A stretch of 33,480 nt of DNA. Origin: an uncultured Bacteroides sp. (GTDB lineage Bacteria > Bacteroidota > Bacteroidia > Bacteroidales > Bacteroidaceae). Shown here piece after piece: positions 8,759 through 17,159 of this stretch; position 1 is the first letter of the stretch, and every line of letters starts with the position of its first letter. The DNA lies in the NCBI GenBank assembly GCA_949289295.1, contig CASENM010000022.1, positions 1 to 33,480 on the forward strand. The letters run 5' to 3'. Under the pieces are notes generated by a model. The model did no database searches and was not told where the DNA came from. It worked only from the letters and a program-made list of their open reading frames with translations. Made by a program: the position numbers and the translations under genes.

Positions 8759-9083
8759 CAAAAGAATGCCGTCTCCGGACGCTCGAGATTCGTCTGTTTA
8801 CCTCCTGACAGACAGACAGACGGAAAAATCGCAAGGAAATCGGACAAACGATTTTCAAGCTGATGCAATATTTAGAAATAAAACAACAAGTAGATGTATT
8901 ACACCTACAAAACATGACAAATAGTCATTATATAAACAAACTGCATATCTTTATGCATAAAAGACAATGCCGCAGACAGGAATGATTCTGGGAAAAAAGC
9001 TCACTGTTTTTACCCAGACGGCTCCGAAGCGGCATCCATCATCCCGCTTCTCCGGAAAAACACGCCGGAAACAGACCGTTTTG
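8759..9083. other. Intergenic stretch between converging genes
   Basis: No gene is seen. Bases 8860-8965 are AT-rich. Bases 9026-9050 form a short hairpin (GAAGCGG with CCGCTTC) without a T tract, possibly a weak terminator for the two converging transcripts. A short stretch of repeated GACA lies at 8807-8820. Confidence 0.4.
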
Positions 9084-10142
9084 TCAGAACACACTATGTC
9101 CATCGGGTAAGGACAGAATCATCCCAATCACTTCTGCATAATTCTTCTGTCCGGAAGGAATCTTGTTCCCTTTCAGATACCATGAATAAATCTTATCCTG
9201 AACAGACCCGACAAAAGGACTGTAAAGCGCGTCCCAATGAGCATGTTTGATATGCAGGTCATCCCGTATTTCCGCACGCACAGATTCGGCCAGTTTCCGG
9301 CATTCCTCTTCTCCTAAAAGTGAACAGGCATTCGACAACACATAAGGCAACAATCCGAAATAACCGGAATACCGGACTGCAGGATAACGGGAATGTATGC
9401 AGACCTGATAGGCCCAGAAATTAGCCTCGGCTTCACTGCTCACTCCCAACAGATGAGAATACTCATGAGCATAAGTAAAAGGATATTCAACATCCAGCAA
9501 ATCCCGGTTCAGCTGCGATTCGGAAAAGAACGGTCCCATAAACCCCAATACGCCTACCCCCGAATAAAGCCGGTTAAATGCTACCTGCTTAGGATGCTGG
9601 TAAGCGCGGGGGCTGGCGAGGCCGAAACGGGAAGAGACCGAAGCGAACAAAGCTTTCAGCTCTTCCTCCATATCTTCCTGCGAAGGCAAATCCCGGAGCG
9701 TGTAAGATGCATTCAAGCTATCTGCATAGGCATGGAGAAACCGGCGGAAATCGGCTTCCTGATATCCGACCCTCTCCGTGCCGGAACGGGTAAAGAAATC
9801 CTGACGGAAATAATTGACTCCCCATCCTATATAAAACCAGCAATACACAATGACCAGCAACTCCGCCTCGCGCCGCACCACAGTGAGCCACGACGTACCT
9901 TTCCGCCATCCCCGCCAAGGAACAGCCACAAAGGCCAATGCCATACCTATCACCAGCCACTCTTCGAGCGAAAACGGAATCCAACTCACACAAGCGGACA
10001 ATACCGACGAGATGAACGGATATAGCATACGGGCATATCCTTCCCCCCATGCCGGCACAAAACGGCAGGTCAGGATGAAGCCCACACACAGCCCTTCCAC
10101 TGCCCATCTTATATACTTCGGTTTCATCATTCTCTTGTTCAT
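9084..10142 (-). CDS. DUF3810-type membrane protein with zinc-protease motif
   Basis: This 352-residue protein matches the Bacteroidetes DUF3810 family. Three hydrophobic segments lie at about 13-30, 40-75 and 93-110. A soluble part follows, carrying HEYSH at 226-230 with downstream glutamates in SEAEANFWAY (237-247). This HExxH plus ExxxE arrangement is typical of zinc metallopeptidases, so peptidase activity is plausible but not known for the family. The start is uncertain: a -7-like AATATTTG (10156-10163, minus strand) would leave a leader of only a few bases before the ATG at 10142, so Met5 or Met6 (about 10127-10130) may be the real start. The 22-bp array at 10182 lies just upstream. Confidence 0.85.
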   Translation of the reverse strand: MNKRMMKPKYIRWAVEGLCVGFILTCRFVPAWGEGYARMLYPFISSVLSACVSWIPFSLEEWLVIGMALAFVAVPWRGWRKGTSWLTVVRREAELLVIVYCWFYIGWGVNYFRQDFFTRSGTERVGYQEADFRRFLHAYADSLNASYTLRDLPSQEDMEEELKALFASVSSRFGLASPRAYQHPKQVAFNRLYSGVGVLGFMGPFFSESQLNRDLLDVEYPFTYAHEYSHLLGVSSEAEANFWAYQVCIHSRYPAVRYSGYFGLLPYVLSNACSLLGEEECRKLAESVRAEIRDDLHIKHAHWDALYSPFVGSVQDKIYSWYLKGNKIPSGQKNYAEVIGMILSLPDGHSVF

Positions 10143-10181
10143 ACCGACGAATATACAAATATTTTCCGAACCCTACAATCC

Positions 10182-10247
10182 AAAACGCTTCGGCGTTTCA
10201 CCCAAAACGTTTCGGCGTTTGAACCGGAACGCTTCGGCGTTTTCCGG
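10182..10247. repeat. Tandem 22-bp palindromic array, site B (3 units)
   Basis: Units start at 10182, 10204 and 10226. Cores are AAAACGCTTCGGCGTTT, AAAACGTTTCGGCGTTT and GGAACGCTTCGGCGTTT, with spacers CACCC, GAACC and TCCGG. Each core can fold as a 6-7 bp stem closed by a TTCG tetraloop. In the second unit the pair next to the loop becomes T-G. The array sits between two divergent start regions, 40 bp from the DUF3810 start and 83 bp from the SpmAB-like start, upstream of both candidate -7 elements. Confidence 0.9.
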
Positions 10248-10297
10248 CAACGGGGATGAATTTGAAAATTCACGACCGTTATATTCCGACTTTTCAT

Positions 10298-10305
10298 TAC
10301 CTTTA
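10298..10305 (+). promoter_or_regulatory. -7-like element for the SpmAB-like gene
   Basis: TACCTTTA matches seven of eight positions of TAnnTTTG and lies 24 bases before the ATG at 10330. Confidence 0.4.
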
Positions 10306-10329
10306 CCTCCCGAATCAAAAAATACAACT

Positions 10330-11559
10330 ATGGTATTAAATTACATCTGGATAGCTTTCTTCGCACTTGCTTTTCTTGTGGCAACCGTCCGCCTGATATT
10401 CTTCGGCGACACGGAAATTTTCCCCAAAATTGTCAACTCCACTTTCGACTCCTCAAAAACGGCGTTCGAGATTTCCATCGGACTGACCGGGGTGCTCTCG
10501 CTCTGGCTGGGCATCATGAAAATAGGAGAAAAAGGCGGTGTAGTCAATGTGCTCTCACGTGCGCTGAGTCCCCTATTCTGCAAATTGTTTCCAGACATAC
10601 CCAAAGGCCATCCCGTCACGGGAAGCATTTTCATGAACCTTGCGGCCAACATGCTGGGACTGGACAATGCAGCCACTCCCCTCGGACTGAAAGCCATGGA
10701 AGGCTTGCAGCAACTGAACCCGAAAAAAGATACGGCCAGCAATCCGATGATCATGTTTCTGGTGCTTAACACATCGGGGCTGACGCTGATACCCATTAGC
10801 ATCATGGTCTACCGCGCCCAGCTCGGCGCCGCCCAGCCTACCGACATATTCGTGCCGATTCTGCTTGCCACATTTTTCTCTACGCTGGCAGGCATTCTGG
10901 CCGTCAGCATCTACCAGCGCATCAATCTGCTCAACCGTACTATCCTGCTGTTTCTGGGAGGTGCCAGCCTCTTTATCGCCGGTTTGATTTTTTTCTTCAG
11001 CACCTTGTCGAGGGACCAGATCGATGTATGGTCTACCACCATCGCCAATATCCTTCTCTTCACTATCATCATCTGTTTCATCGGAGCTGGTGTACGGAAA
11101 AAAGTGAATGTATATGACGCTTTCGTGGAAGGCGCGAAAGAGGGATTCACCACAGCCGTACGCATCATCCCCTATCTGGTGGCGATACTTGTCGCCATCG
11201 GGGTGTTCCGCGCTTCCGGCTGTATGGATTACCTGATCCAGGGCATCGCCCGGCTAGTGGAATTCTGTGGGATAGACAGCGAGTTTGTAGGTGCGCTGCC
11301 CACCGCACTCATGAAACCTCTGAGCGGAAGCGGCGCACGCGGACTGATGGTGGATGCCATGACAACCTATGGAGCCGACTCGTTTGTGGGACGCCTGTCA
11401 TGCATATTCCAAGGGTCTACCGACACGACATTCTACATTCTCGCCGTGTACTTCGGAAGTGTAGGCATATCACGCATGCGCCACTCCATACCCTGCGGTT
11501 TGCTGGCCGATCTGGCAGGAGTCATCGCATCCATTTTTATCTGCTATATGTTTTTCTAA
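10330..11559 (+). CDS. Fused spore maturation protein A/B-like, nucleoside recognition (Gate) domain membrane protein
   Basis: The protein has 409 residues. The open frame extends upstream to 9850, but that part overlaps the DUF3810 gene and the array. The ATG at 10330 starts a clean membrane protein and has a -7 element 24 bp upstream. Two Gate-type halves are visible: an SpmA-like half (about 1-195, with NAATPLG at 113-119) and an SpmB-like half (about 225-409, with KPLSGSGARG near 329-338 and QGSTDTTFY near 361-369). About eight to ten hydrophobic segments suggest an inner-membrane transporter or channel. In Bacillus the two are separate genes needed for spore dehydration. Here the organism is not a spore former, so the cargo is unknown. 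ybeY starts 13 bp downstream. Confidence 0.88.
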   Translation: MVLNYIWIAFFALAFLVATVRLIFFGDTEIFPKIVNSTFDSSKTAFEISIGLTGVLSLWLGIMKIGEKGGVVNVLSRALSPLFCKLFPDIPKGHPVTGSIFMNLAANMLGLDNAATPLGLKAMEGLQQLNPKKDTASNPMIMFLVLNTSGLTLIPISIMVYRAQLGAAQPTDIFVPILLATFFSTLAGILAVSIYQRINLLNRTILLFLGGASLFIAGLIFFFSTLSRDQIDVWSTTIANILLFTIIICFIGAGVRKKVNVYDAFVEGAKEGFTTAVRIIPYLVAILVAIGVFRASGCMDYLIQGIARLVEFCGIDSEFVGALPTALMKPLSGSGARGLMVDAMTTYGADSFVGRLSCIFQGSTDTTFYILAVYFGSVGISRMRHSIPCGLLADLAGVIASIFICYMFF

Positions 11560-11572
11560 ATATTAACCGCAC

Positions 11573-11986
11573 ATGATTACTTATCAGACAGAAGGGGTAG
11601 AAATGCCCGACATCAACAAGGAAAGAACGACGGCATGGATTAAAGCCGTAGCCGAAACGTACGGGAAACGAACCGGCGACATCGCCTATATTTTCTGTTC
11701 GGACGAAAAGATTCTGGAAGTAAACCGCCAGTATCTGCAGCACGATTATTACACGGATATCATCACGTTCGACTACACGGAAAGAAACCGTATTTCGGGC
11801 GACCTTTTCATCAGCCTCGACACCGTGCGCACCAATGCCCTGCAATTCAATGCGGCCTACGATACGGAACTCCACCGGGTCATCATCCACGGAATACTGC
11901 ATCTTTGCGGCATCAACGACAAAGGACCGGGAGAACGGGAACTCATGGAAGCCGCCGAAAACAAAGCGTTGGCCATGCTCATTTAA
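11573..11986 (+). CDS. ybeY: Endoribonuclease YbeY, rRNA maturation
   Basis: YbeY is a metal-dependent RNase needed for 16S rRNA 3' end maturation and ribosome quality control. The 137-residue length is typical. The family signature is HGxLHLxGxxH. Here it reads HGILHLCGIND, giving His106, His110 and Asp116, so the usual third metal-binding histidine is replaced by aspartate. This may be a lineage variant. The gene follows the SpmAB-like gene by 13 bp and is probably cotranscribed. The -33 region of the mnmG promoter starts right at its stop codon. Confidence 0.92.
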   Translation: MITYQTEGVEMPDINKERTTAWIKAVAETYGKRTGDIAYIFCSDEKILEVNRQYLQHDYYTDIITFDYTERNRISGDLFISLDTVRTNALQFNAAYDTELHRVIIHGILHLCGINDKGPGERELMEAAENKALAMLI

Positions 11987-12012
11987 ATGTTGACCAAGCC
12001 ACCATTTTTTCG

Positions 12013-12020
12013 TATTTTTG
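12013..12020 (+). promoter_or_regulatory. mnmG promoter
   Basis: TATTTTTG is a full TAnnTTTG match. A TTG at 11990-11992 lies 20 bp upstream, the right spacing for a Bacteroidetes -33 element. This supports the mnmG start at 12048, because an upstream in-frame ATG at 12018 would lie inside the -7 element. Confidence 0.65.
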
Positions 12021-12047
12021 CTCCCGAAACAAAACGATGAAAGAAGA

Positions 12048-13919
12048 ATGAACTTCAACTACGATGTGATTGTAATCGGAGCCGGACATGCGGGATGTGA
12101 AGCTGCAGCGGCTGCCGCCAACCTCGGGTCAAAGACCTGCCTCATCACCATGGACATGAACAAAATTGCACAGATGAGCTGCAACCCTGCGGTGGGCGGA
12201 ATTGCGAAAGGACAGATTGTGCGCGAAATAGACGCGCTGGGAGGATATATGGGACTGGTCACTGACAAGACTGCTATCCAGTTCCGTATGCTGAACCGTT
12301 CGAAAGGACCGGCCATGTGGAGTCCGCGCGCACAATGCGACAGAGGAAAGTTTATATGGGCCTGGCGCGAAGTGCTGGAAAACATTCCGAATCTCCATAT
12401 CTGGCAGGACACAGTGGAGGAACTGACAGTGGAGAACGGGGAAGTGACGGGTCTCGTCACATGCTGGGGAGTCACTTTCCATGCGAAGTGTGTGATTCTG
12501 ACAGCCGGAACCTTCCTGAACGGACTGATGCACATCGGCCGCAAAATGTGGCCGGGAGGACGGTGCGCCGAACCGGCTTCGTATCACCTGACAGAATCAA
12601 TCACGCGACACGGGATTACTGCCGGACGAATGAAGACCGGCACTCCGGTGCGCATCGACGGGAAAAGCGTACATTTTGACTTGATGGATACACAGGACGG
12701 GGAAAATGATTTCCACCGTTTCTCCTTCATCAGCGAACCAAGGAAGCTGAAGCAGCTGCAGTGCTGGACATGCTTCACCAACGAAAAAGTACACGAAGTG
12801 CTGCGGAACGGACTGGCGGACTCCCCTCTCTACAACGGACAGATACAAAGCATCGGGCCACGCTACTGCCCGAGCATAGAAACAAAAATCGTCACCTTCC
12901 CCGACAAACCCCAGCATCAGCTATTCCTGGAGCCTGAAGGAGAAACCACACACGAACTTTACCTGAACGGATTCTCCTCTTCACTCCCGATGGAGATTCA
13001 GCTGGAAGCACTGAAAAAGATTCCATGCTTCCAGGATATCGTAGTCTACCGTCCGGGATACGCAATCGAATATGACTATTTCGACCCGACCCAACTGAAG
13101 CACACGCTGGAATCGAAGATTATCAAGAATCTGTTTTTTGCCGGACAGGTGAACGGCACTACCGGTTACGAGGAAGCGGGCGGACAAGGAATCGTGGCCG
13201 GAATCAATGCACACATCAACTGCCACGGAGGGGAGCCTTTTGTACTAGGCAGAGATGAAGCTTACATCGGCGTACTGATAGACGACCTGGTAACAAAAGG
13301 TGTAGACGAGCCTTACCGTATGTTTACCTCACGCGCAGAGTACCGCATCCTCCTCCGTCAGGATGATGCCGACATGCGTCTTACCGAACGGGCCTACCGG
13401 ATTGGACTGGCCAAACAAGACCGCCACGAAATATTCCTCAAAAAGAAAGAAGAAGTGGAACGTCTCGTTCAGTTTGCATCAACTTACTCCATCAAGGCAG
13501 ACAAGATAAACGACACACTGGAAAGTCTCGGTACGGCACGCCTGACCCACGGATGCAAGCTCATCGACCTGATCAGCCGTCCGCAAATTACAATCGAGAA
13601 TATCGCCCCACACCTGCCGGCCCTCCAAACCGCCATCGGCCAGCTCACCGAGCGGAAAGATGAGATTGTGGAAGCCGCAGAAGTACGGATCAAATACAAA
13701 GGCTACATTGACCGCGAACGGACCATTGCCGACAAAATCCACCGTCTGGAAACAATCCGCATCAAAGGCCGGTTCGATTACGCTAACCTCCAATCGCTGT
13801 CAACCGAAGCACGGCAGAAGCTCATCAAAATTGATCCGGAAACACTGGCACAGGCCAGCCGTATCCCCGGCATATCCCCCAGCGACATCAATGTGCTGCT
13901 GGTACTGATGGGCCGCTGA
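12048..13919 (+). CDS. mnmG: tRNA uridine-5-carboxymethylaminomethyl modification enzyme MnmG (GidA)
   Basis: MnmG is an FAD-dependent enzyme that, with MnmE, builds the cmnm5 modification on wobble uridine 34 of certain tRNAs. From the ATG at 12048 it has 623 residues, the normal length. The dinucleotide-binding motif IGAGHAGCEAA begins around residue 10. The GidA signatures follow: CNPAVGGIAKG near residue 47, RAEYRILLRQDDAD near 430 and a C-terminal helical domain ending in GISPSDINVLLVLMG. An in-frame ATG at 12018 would add ten residues that overlap the promoter, so I reject it. A perfect parS site follows 6 bp after its stop. mnmG lies near the replication origin in many bacteria, which fits that site. 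Confidence 0.97.
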   Translation: MNFNYDVIVIGAGHAGCEAAAAAANLGSKTCLITMDMNKIAQMSCNPAVGGIAKGQIVREIDALGGYMGLVTDKTAIQFRMLNRSKGPAMWSPRAQCDRGKFIWAWREVLENIPNLHIWQDTVEELTVENGEVTGLVTCWGVTFHAKCVILTAGTFLNGLMHIGRKMWPGGRCAEPASYHLTESITRHGITAGRMKTGTPVRIDGKSVHFDLMDTQDGENDFHRFSFISEPRKLKQLQCWTCFTNEKVHEVLRNGLADSPLYNGQIQSIGPRYCPSIETKIVTFPDKPQHQLFLEPEGETTHELYLNGFSSSLPMEIQLEALKKIPCFQDIVVYRPGYAIEYDYFDPTQLKHTLESKIIKNLFFAGQVNGTTGYEEAGGQGIVAGINAHINCHGGEPFVLGRDEAYIGVLIDDLVTKGVDEPYRMFTSRAEYRILLRQDDADMRLTERAYRIGLAKQDRHEIFLKKKEEVERLVQFASTYSIKADKINDTLESLGTARLTHGCKLIDLISRPQITIENIAPHLPALQTAIGQLTERKDEIVEAAEVRIKYKGYIDRERTIADKIHRLETIRIKGRFDYANLQSLSTEARQKLIKIDPETLAQASRIPGISPSDINVLLVLMGR

Positions 13920-13925
13920 CAAAAG

Positions 13926-13941
13926 TGTTTCACGTGAAACA
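13926..13941. promoter_or_regulatory. parS centromere site (ParB/Spo0J binding)
   Basis: TGTTTCACGTGAAACA is a perfect 16-bp palindrome and an exact match to the chromosomal parS consensus TGTTNCACGTGAAACA known from Bacillus and conserved across bacteria. It sits in the 55-bp gap between mnmG and apt. ParB would load here and spread, marking origin-proximal DNA for segregation. No parA or parB gene is in the window. Confidence 0.9.
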
Positions 13942-13974
13942 ATTCATTTAAAAAAATCATATAAATCACTGGGT

Positions 13975-14499
13975 ATGAACAAAGAAACATTAAGAAAAAA
14001 CCTGCGAGAAATTCCTGACTTCCCGAAACCGGGAATATTGTTCTACGACGTAACCACCCTGTTCAAGAATGCAGAATGCCTGAAGGGGCTGATTGACGAA
14101 CTATACGACATGTATAAAGACAAAGGCATCACGAAAGTAGTCGGAATCGAGTCAAGAGGCTTTATTCTGGGGGGAGCATTGGCCGCACGTCTGGGGGCAG
14201 GCTTCATCATGGCACGCAAGCCGGGAAAACTTCCCGCTGAAGTAGTACAGGAAACATACGCCAAAGAATACGGCACCGACACAATCCAGATACACAAGGA
14301 TGCCATCTCAAAAGATGATGTCGTACTGTTGCACGACGACCTGCTCGCCACCGGCGGGACAATGGCCGCCGCATACAGACTGGTAAAAAGTTTCGGCGTT
14401 GAAAACGCATACGTGAACTTCGTGATTGAGCTGAAAGGACTGAACGGAAGAAAATCTTTTGAAGAGGGTACCGACGTGACCACACTGCTGCCCCTTTAA
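13975..14499 (+). CDS. apt: Adenine phosphoribosyltransferase
   Basis: The enzyme salvages adenine by joining it to PRPP to form AMP in the cytoplasm. The 174-residue length is normal. The N-terminal REIPDFPKPGILFYDVT segment is typical of Apt, GIESRGFILG follows near residue 55, and the PRPP-binding loop VLLHDDLLATGGT lies near residues 118-131. The start codon lies 33 bp after the parS site. uvrC begins 9 bp after the stop, suggesting cotranscription. Confidence 0.96.
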   Translation: MNKETLRKNLREIPDFPKPGILFYDVTTLFKNAECLKGLIDELYDMYKDKGITKVVGIESRGFILGGALAARLGAGFIMARKPGKLPAEVVQETYAKEYGTDTIQIHKDAISKDDVVLLHDDLLATGGTMAAAYRLVKSFGVENAYVNFVIELKGLNGRKSFEEGTDVTTLLPL

Positions 14500-14508
14500 C
14501 CGGAAAAG

Positions 14509-16347
14509 ATGGAAGAGCAAGAAAAAACGAACGGAACCGCACGGACAGAATATCTGCAGGGAATTGTTCTGAATCTGCCGGAGAGTCCGGGTATCTACCA
14601 ATACCTGAATACGGAAGGAGTCATCATCTACGTAGGCAAGGCAAAAAACCTGAAGCGGCGCGTCTACTCCTATTTTTCGAAAGAGCATCAATCGGCGAAA
14701 ACACGGATACTGGTTACAAAGATTGCCGACATCCGTTACATCGTGGTAAAAACAGAAGAAGACGCCCTGCTGCTGGAGAACAATCTCATAAAAGAATACA
14801 AGCCGCGCTACAATGTATTGCTGAAAGATGACAAATCCTATCCGTCTATCTGCGTCAGCAACGAATACTTTCCCCGCATCTACAAAACCCGGAAAATCAT
14901 CCGGGACGGGTCCACCTATTACGGTCCTTACAGTCACGTCCCGTCGATGATGGCTGTGCTGGAACTGATCAACAAACTTTATCCGCTACGCACTTGCCGC
15001 CTGCCGCTAACGCCCGAAAACATCTGCAAAGGAAAGTTCAAGGTATGTCTGGAATACCATATCAAGAACTGCAAAGGTCCCTGCATCGGACTGATGCCGC
15101 ATGAAGAATACATGAAGAATATTGCGGAGGCAAAAGAAATACTGAAAGGGAACACTCAAGCCATCAGTGCAATGCTCCTGAAAGAAATGCAAGACTTGGC
15201 AGCTGCGATGAAGTTTGAGGAAGCGCAGAAAATAAAAGAAAAATACCTGCTGATAGAAAACTACCGTTCAAAAAGTGAGGTAGTCAGTTCGGTCATCCAT
15301 AACATTGACGTATTTTCCATCGAGACGGAAGAAAGCTCAGCTTATATCAACTATCTGCACATTACCAACGGATGCATCAATCAAGCGTTCACATTCGAAT
15401 ACAAAGTGCGAATGAACGAAAGCAAGGAAGAACTGCTGCAATTGGGCATCGCGGAAATGCGCGAACGGTATAAAAGCCAATCGAAAGAAATCATCGTCCC
15501 GTTTGAAATGGGCATGGAGATGAACGGCGTCGTATTCACAGTGCCCCAACGGGGCGAGAAAAAACATCTGCTCGAACTCTCGCTCATGAACGTCAAACAG
15601 TATAAGCTGGACAGACTGAAACAAGCGGAGAAGCTGAATCCGGAACAAAGGAGCGTACGCCTGATGAAAGAAATCCAACAGCAACTGCATCTGGACCGGA
15701 TGCCGAATCATATCGAATGTTTCGACAACTCGAACATACAAGGTTCGGATGCGGTGGCTGCCTGTGTCGTATTCAAGAAAGCAAAGCCCAGCAAAAAAGA
15801 TTACCGGAAGTATATCATAAAGACGGTGACAGGCCCGGACGACTACGCTTCCATGCAGGAAGTGGTACGCCGCCGCTACACACGGATTCTGGATGAACAG
15901 GGAGAACTTCCCGACGTAATCCTGACCGACGGCGGAAAGGGACAGATGGAAGTGGTGCGCGAAGTGATAGAAGATGAACTGAAACTGAACATCCCGATTG
16001 TAGGGCTTGCCAAGAACAACCGCCACAAGACATCGGAGGTGCTCTATGGCTTCCCGCCGCAAACGATAGGCATCAAACAGGGAACTCCCCTCTTCCATCT
16101 GCTGGAACGGATACAAGAGGAGGTACACCGCTTTGCCATCACCTTCCATAGGGACAAGCGGAGCAAGAGCCAAATAGCCTCGGCACTCGACCAGATAAAA
16201 GGCATCGGAGAAAAAAGGAAAACGGCATTGCTGAAAAAATTCAAGAGTGTGGCCCGAATCCGTCAGGCAAGCCTGGAAGAACTGACAGAAGTAATCGGTG
16301 AGGCGGCCGCAAGAAGCGTAAAAGAAAACTTACAGGGAAACAAATAA
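14509..16347 (+). CDS. uvrC: Excinuclease ABC subunit C
   Basis: UvrC makes both incisions around a DNA lesion during nucleotide excision repair, after UvrA and UvrB have located it. The 612 residues match the family. The N-terminal GIY-YIG nuclease domain (about 25-105) shows GIY at 28-30 and YVGKAKNL at 41-48. A UVR motif that contacts UvrB lies near 205-240. The RNase H-like second nuclease region includes FDNSNIQGSDAVA near 405 and DVILTDGGKGQME near 465. Two helix-hairpin-helix motifs end the protein (IKGIGEKRKTALL, then TEVIGEAAA). It follows apt by 9 bp. Confidence 0.97.
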   Translation: MEEQEKTNGTARTEYLQGIVLNLPESPGIYQYLNTEGVIIYVGKAKNLKRRVYSYFSKEHQSAKTRILVTKIADIRYIVVKTEEDALLLENNLIKEYKPRYNVLLKDDKSYPSICVSNEYFPRIYKTRKIIRDGSTYYGPYSHVPSMMAVLELINKLYPLRTCRLPLTPENICKGKFKVCLEYHIKNCKGPCIGLMPHEEYMKNIAEAKEILKGNTQAISAMLLKEMQDLAAAMKFEEAQKIKEKYLLIENYRSKSEVVSSVIHNIDVFSIETEESSAYINYLHITNGCINQAFTFEYKVRMNESKEELLQLGIAEMRERYKSQSKEIIVPFEMGMEMNGVVFTVPQRGEKKHLLELSLMNVKQYKLDRLKQAEKLNPEQRSVRLMKEIQQQLHLDRMPNHIECFDNSNIQGSDAVAACVVFKKAKPSKKDYRKYIIKTVTGPDDYASMQEVVRRRYTRILDEQGELPDVILTDGGKGQMEVVREVIEDELKLNIPIVGLAKNNRHKTSEVLYGFPPQTIGIKQGTPLFHLLERIQEEVHRFAITFHRDKRSKSQIASALDQIKGIGEKRKTALLKKFKSVARIRQASLEELTEVIGEAAARSVKENLQGNK

Positions 16348-16353
16348 AATTCG

Positions 16354-16361
16354 TATTTTTG
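16354..16361 (+). promoter_or_regulatory. -7 promoter element of the dtd-mazG-deoC unit
   Basis: TATTTTTG is a full match to TAnnTTTG, 17 bp upstream of the dtd start and directly after the uvrC stop. The predicted leader is therefore only about ten bases. Confidence 0.6.
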
Positions 16362-16378
16362 TAGAAACAACAAGCCTT

Positions 16379-16831
16379 ATGAGAGTAGTGATACAACGCG
16401 TGAGCCATGCCTCGGTCACCATTGACGGAGCATGCAAATCGGCTATCCGGGAAGGATTCATGATTCTGCTGGGAATAGAAGAAGCCGATACCCGGGAAGA
16501 TGCCGACTGGCTCTGCAAAAAAATAGTCAACCTACGTGTGTTTGACGATGAAAACGGAGTGATGAACAAGTCGATACTTGATGTGGGAGGTGAAATTCTC
16601 GTGGTCAGCCAGTTCACACTGATGGCTTCCACTAAAAAGGGGAACCGCCCGTCATACATCCGGGCAGCCCGGCACGAAACAGCCGTTCCACTCTATGAAT
16701 ACTTCTGCAATGAATTGAGCATCGCTCTAGGCAGACAGGTAGGTACCGGTGAATTTGGCGCGGATATGAAAGTGGAACTGCTGAACAATGGCCCGGTCAC
16801 TATCTGCATGGACACTAAAAACAAAGAATAA
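16379..16831 (+). CDS. dtd: D-aminoacyl-tRNA deacylase
   Basis: The enzyme hydrolyses D-amino acids, and some glycine, mischarged onto tRNA, keeping translation stereospecific. The 150-residue length is normal. It begins with the family-typical MRVVIQRVSHASV. Both active-site motifs are present: SQFTL around residue 78-82 and NNGPVT around 138-143. The MazG-like gene starts 2 bp after the stop. Confidence 0.96.
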   Translation: MRVVIQRVSHASVTIDGACKSAIREGFMILLGIEEADTREDADWLCKKIVNLRVFDDENGVMNKSILDVGGEILVVSQFTLMASTKKGNRPSYIRAARHETAVPLYEYFCNELSIALGRQVGTGEFGADMKVELLNNGPVTICMDTKNKE

Positions 16832-16833
16832 AG

Positions 16834-17154
16834 ATGACACTAGAAGAAGCTCAGAAAACAGTTGACAATTGGATAAAGACCTTCGGGGTCCGTTATTTCA
16901 GCGAACTGACAAACATGGCTGTGCTCACGGAGGAAGTGGGCGAACTGGCACGTATAATGGCACGTACATACGGCGACCAATCGTTCAAGGAAGGCGAAAA
17001 GCACGACTTGGGCGATGAAATGGCCGATGTATTATGGGTTCTACTCTGCCTGGCCAACCAGACAGGAGTTGACTTGACAGAAGCCTTCAAAAAGAATCTT
17101 GAAAAGAAAACCGCACGCGACAAAGACCGGCATAAAAACAACCCAAAACTATAA
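16834..17154 (+). CDS. MazG-like nucleotide pyrophosphohydrolase
   Basis: The 106-residue protein has one MazG fold. The metal-binding pattern is visible as LTEEVGELARI (near 31-41) and DLGDEMADVLWVL (near 58-70), matching ExxE followed by ExxD. Such small proteins hydrolyse NTPs or dNTPs to monophosphate and pyrophosphate, often damaged ones. The exact substrate is unknown. It lies 2 bp after dtd and 5 bp before deoC, so all three are probably made from one transcript. Confidence 0.88.
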   Translation: MTLEEAQKTVDNWIKTFGVRYFSELTNMAVLTEEVGELARIMARTYGDQSFKEGEKHDLGDEMADVLWVLLCLANQTGVDLTEAFKKNLEKKTARDKDRHKNNPKL

Positions 17155-17159
17155 GCGAT

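Noticed and set aside
8860-8965. AT-rich stretch as replication origin
   Set aside because: Only one weak DnaA-box-like sequence (TTATGCATA) is visible and there is no cluster.
10182-10247. CRISPR array
   Set aside because: Units are palindromic and the spacers are only 5 bp, far too short for CRISPR. No cas gene is present.
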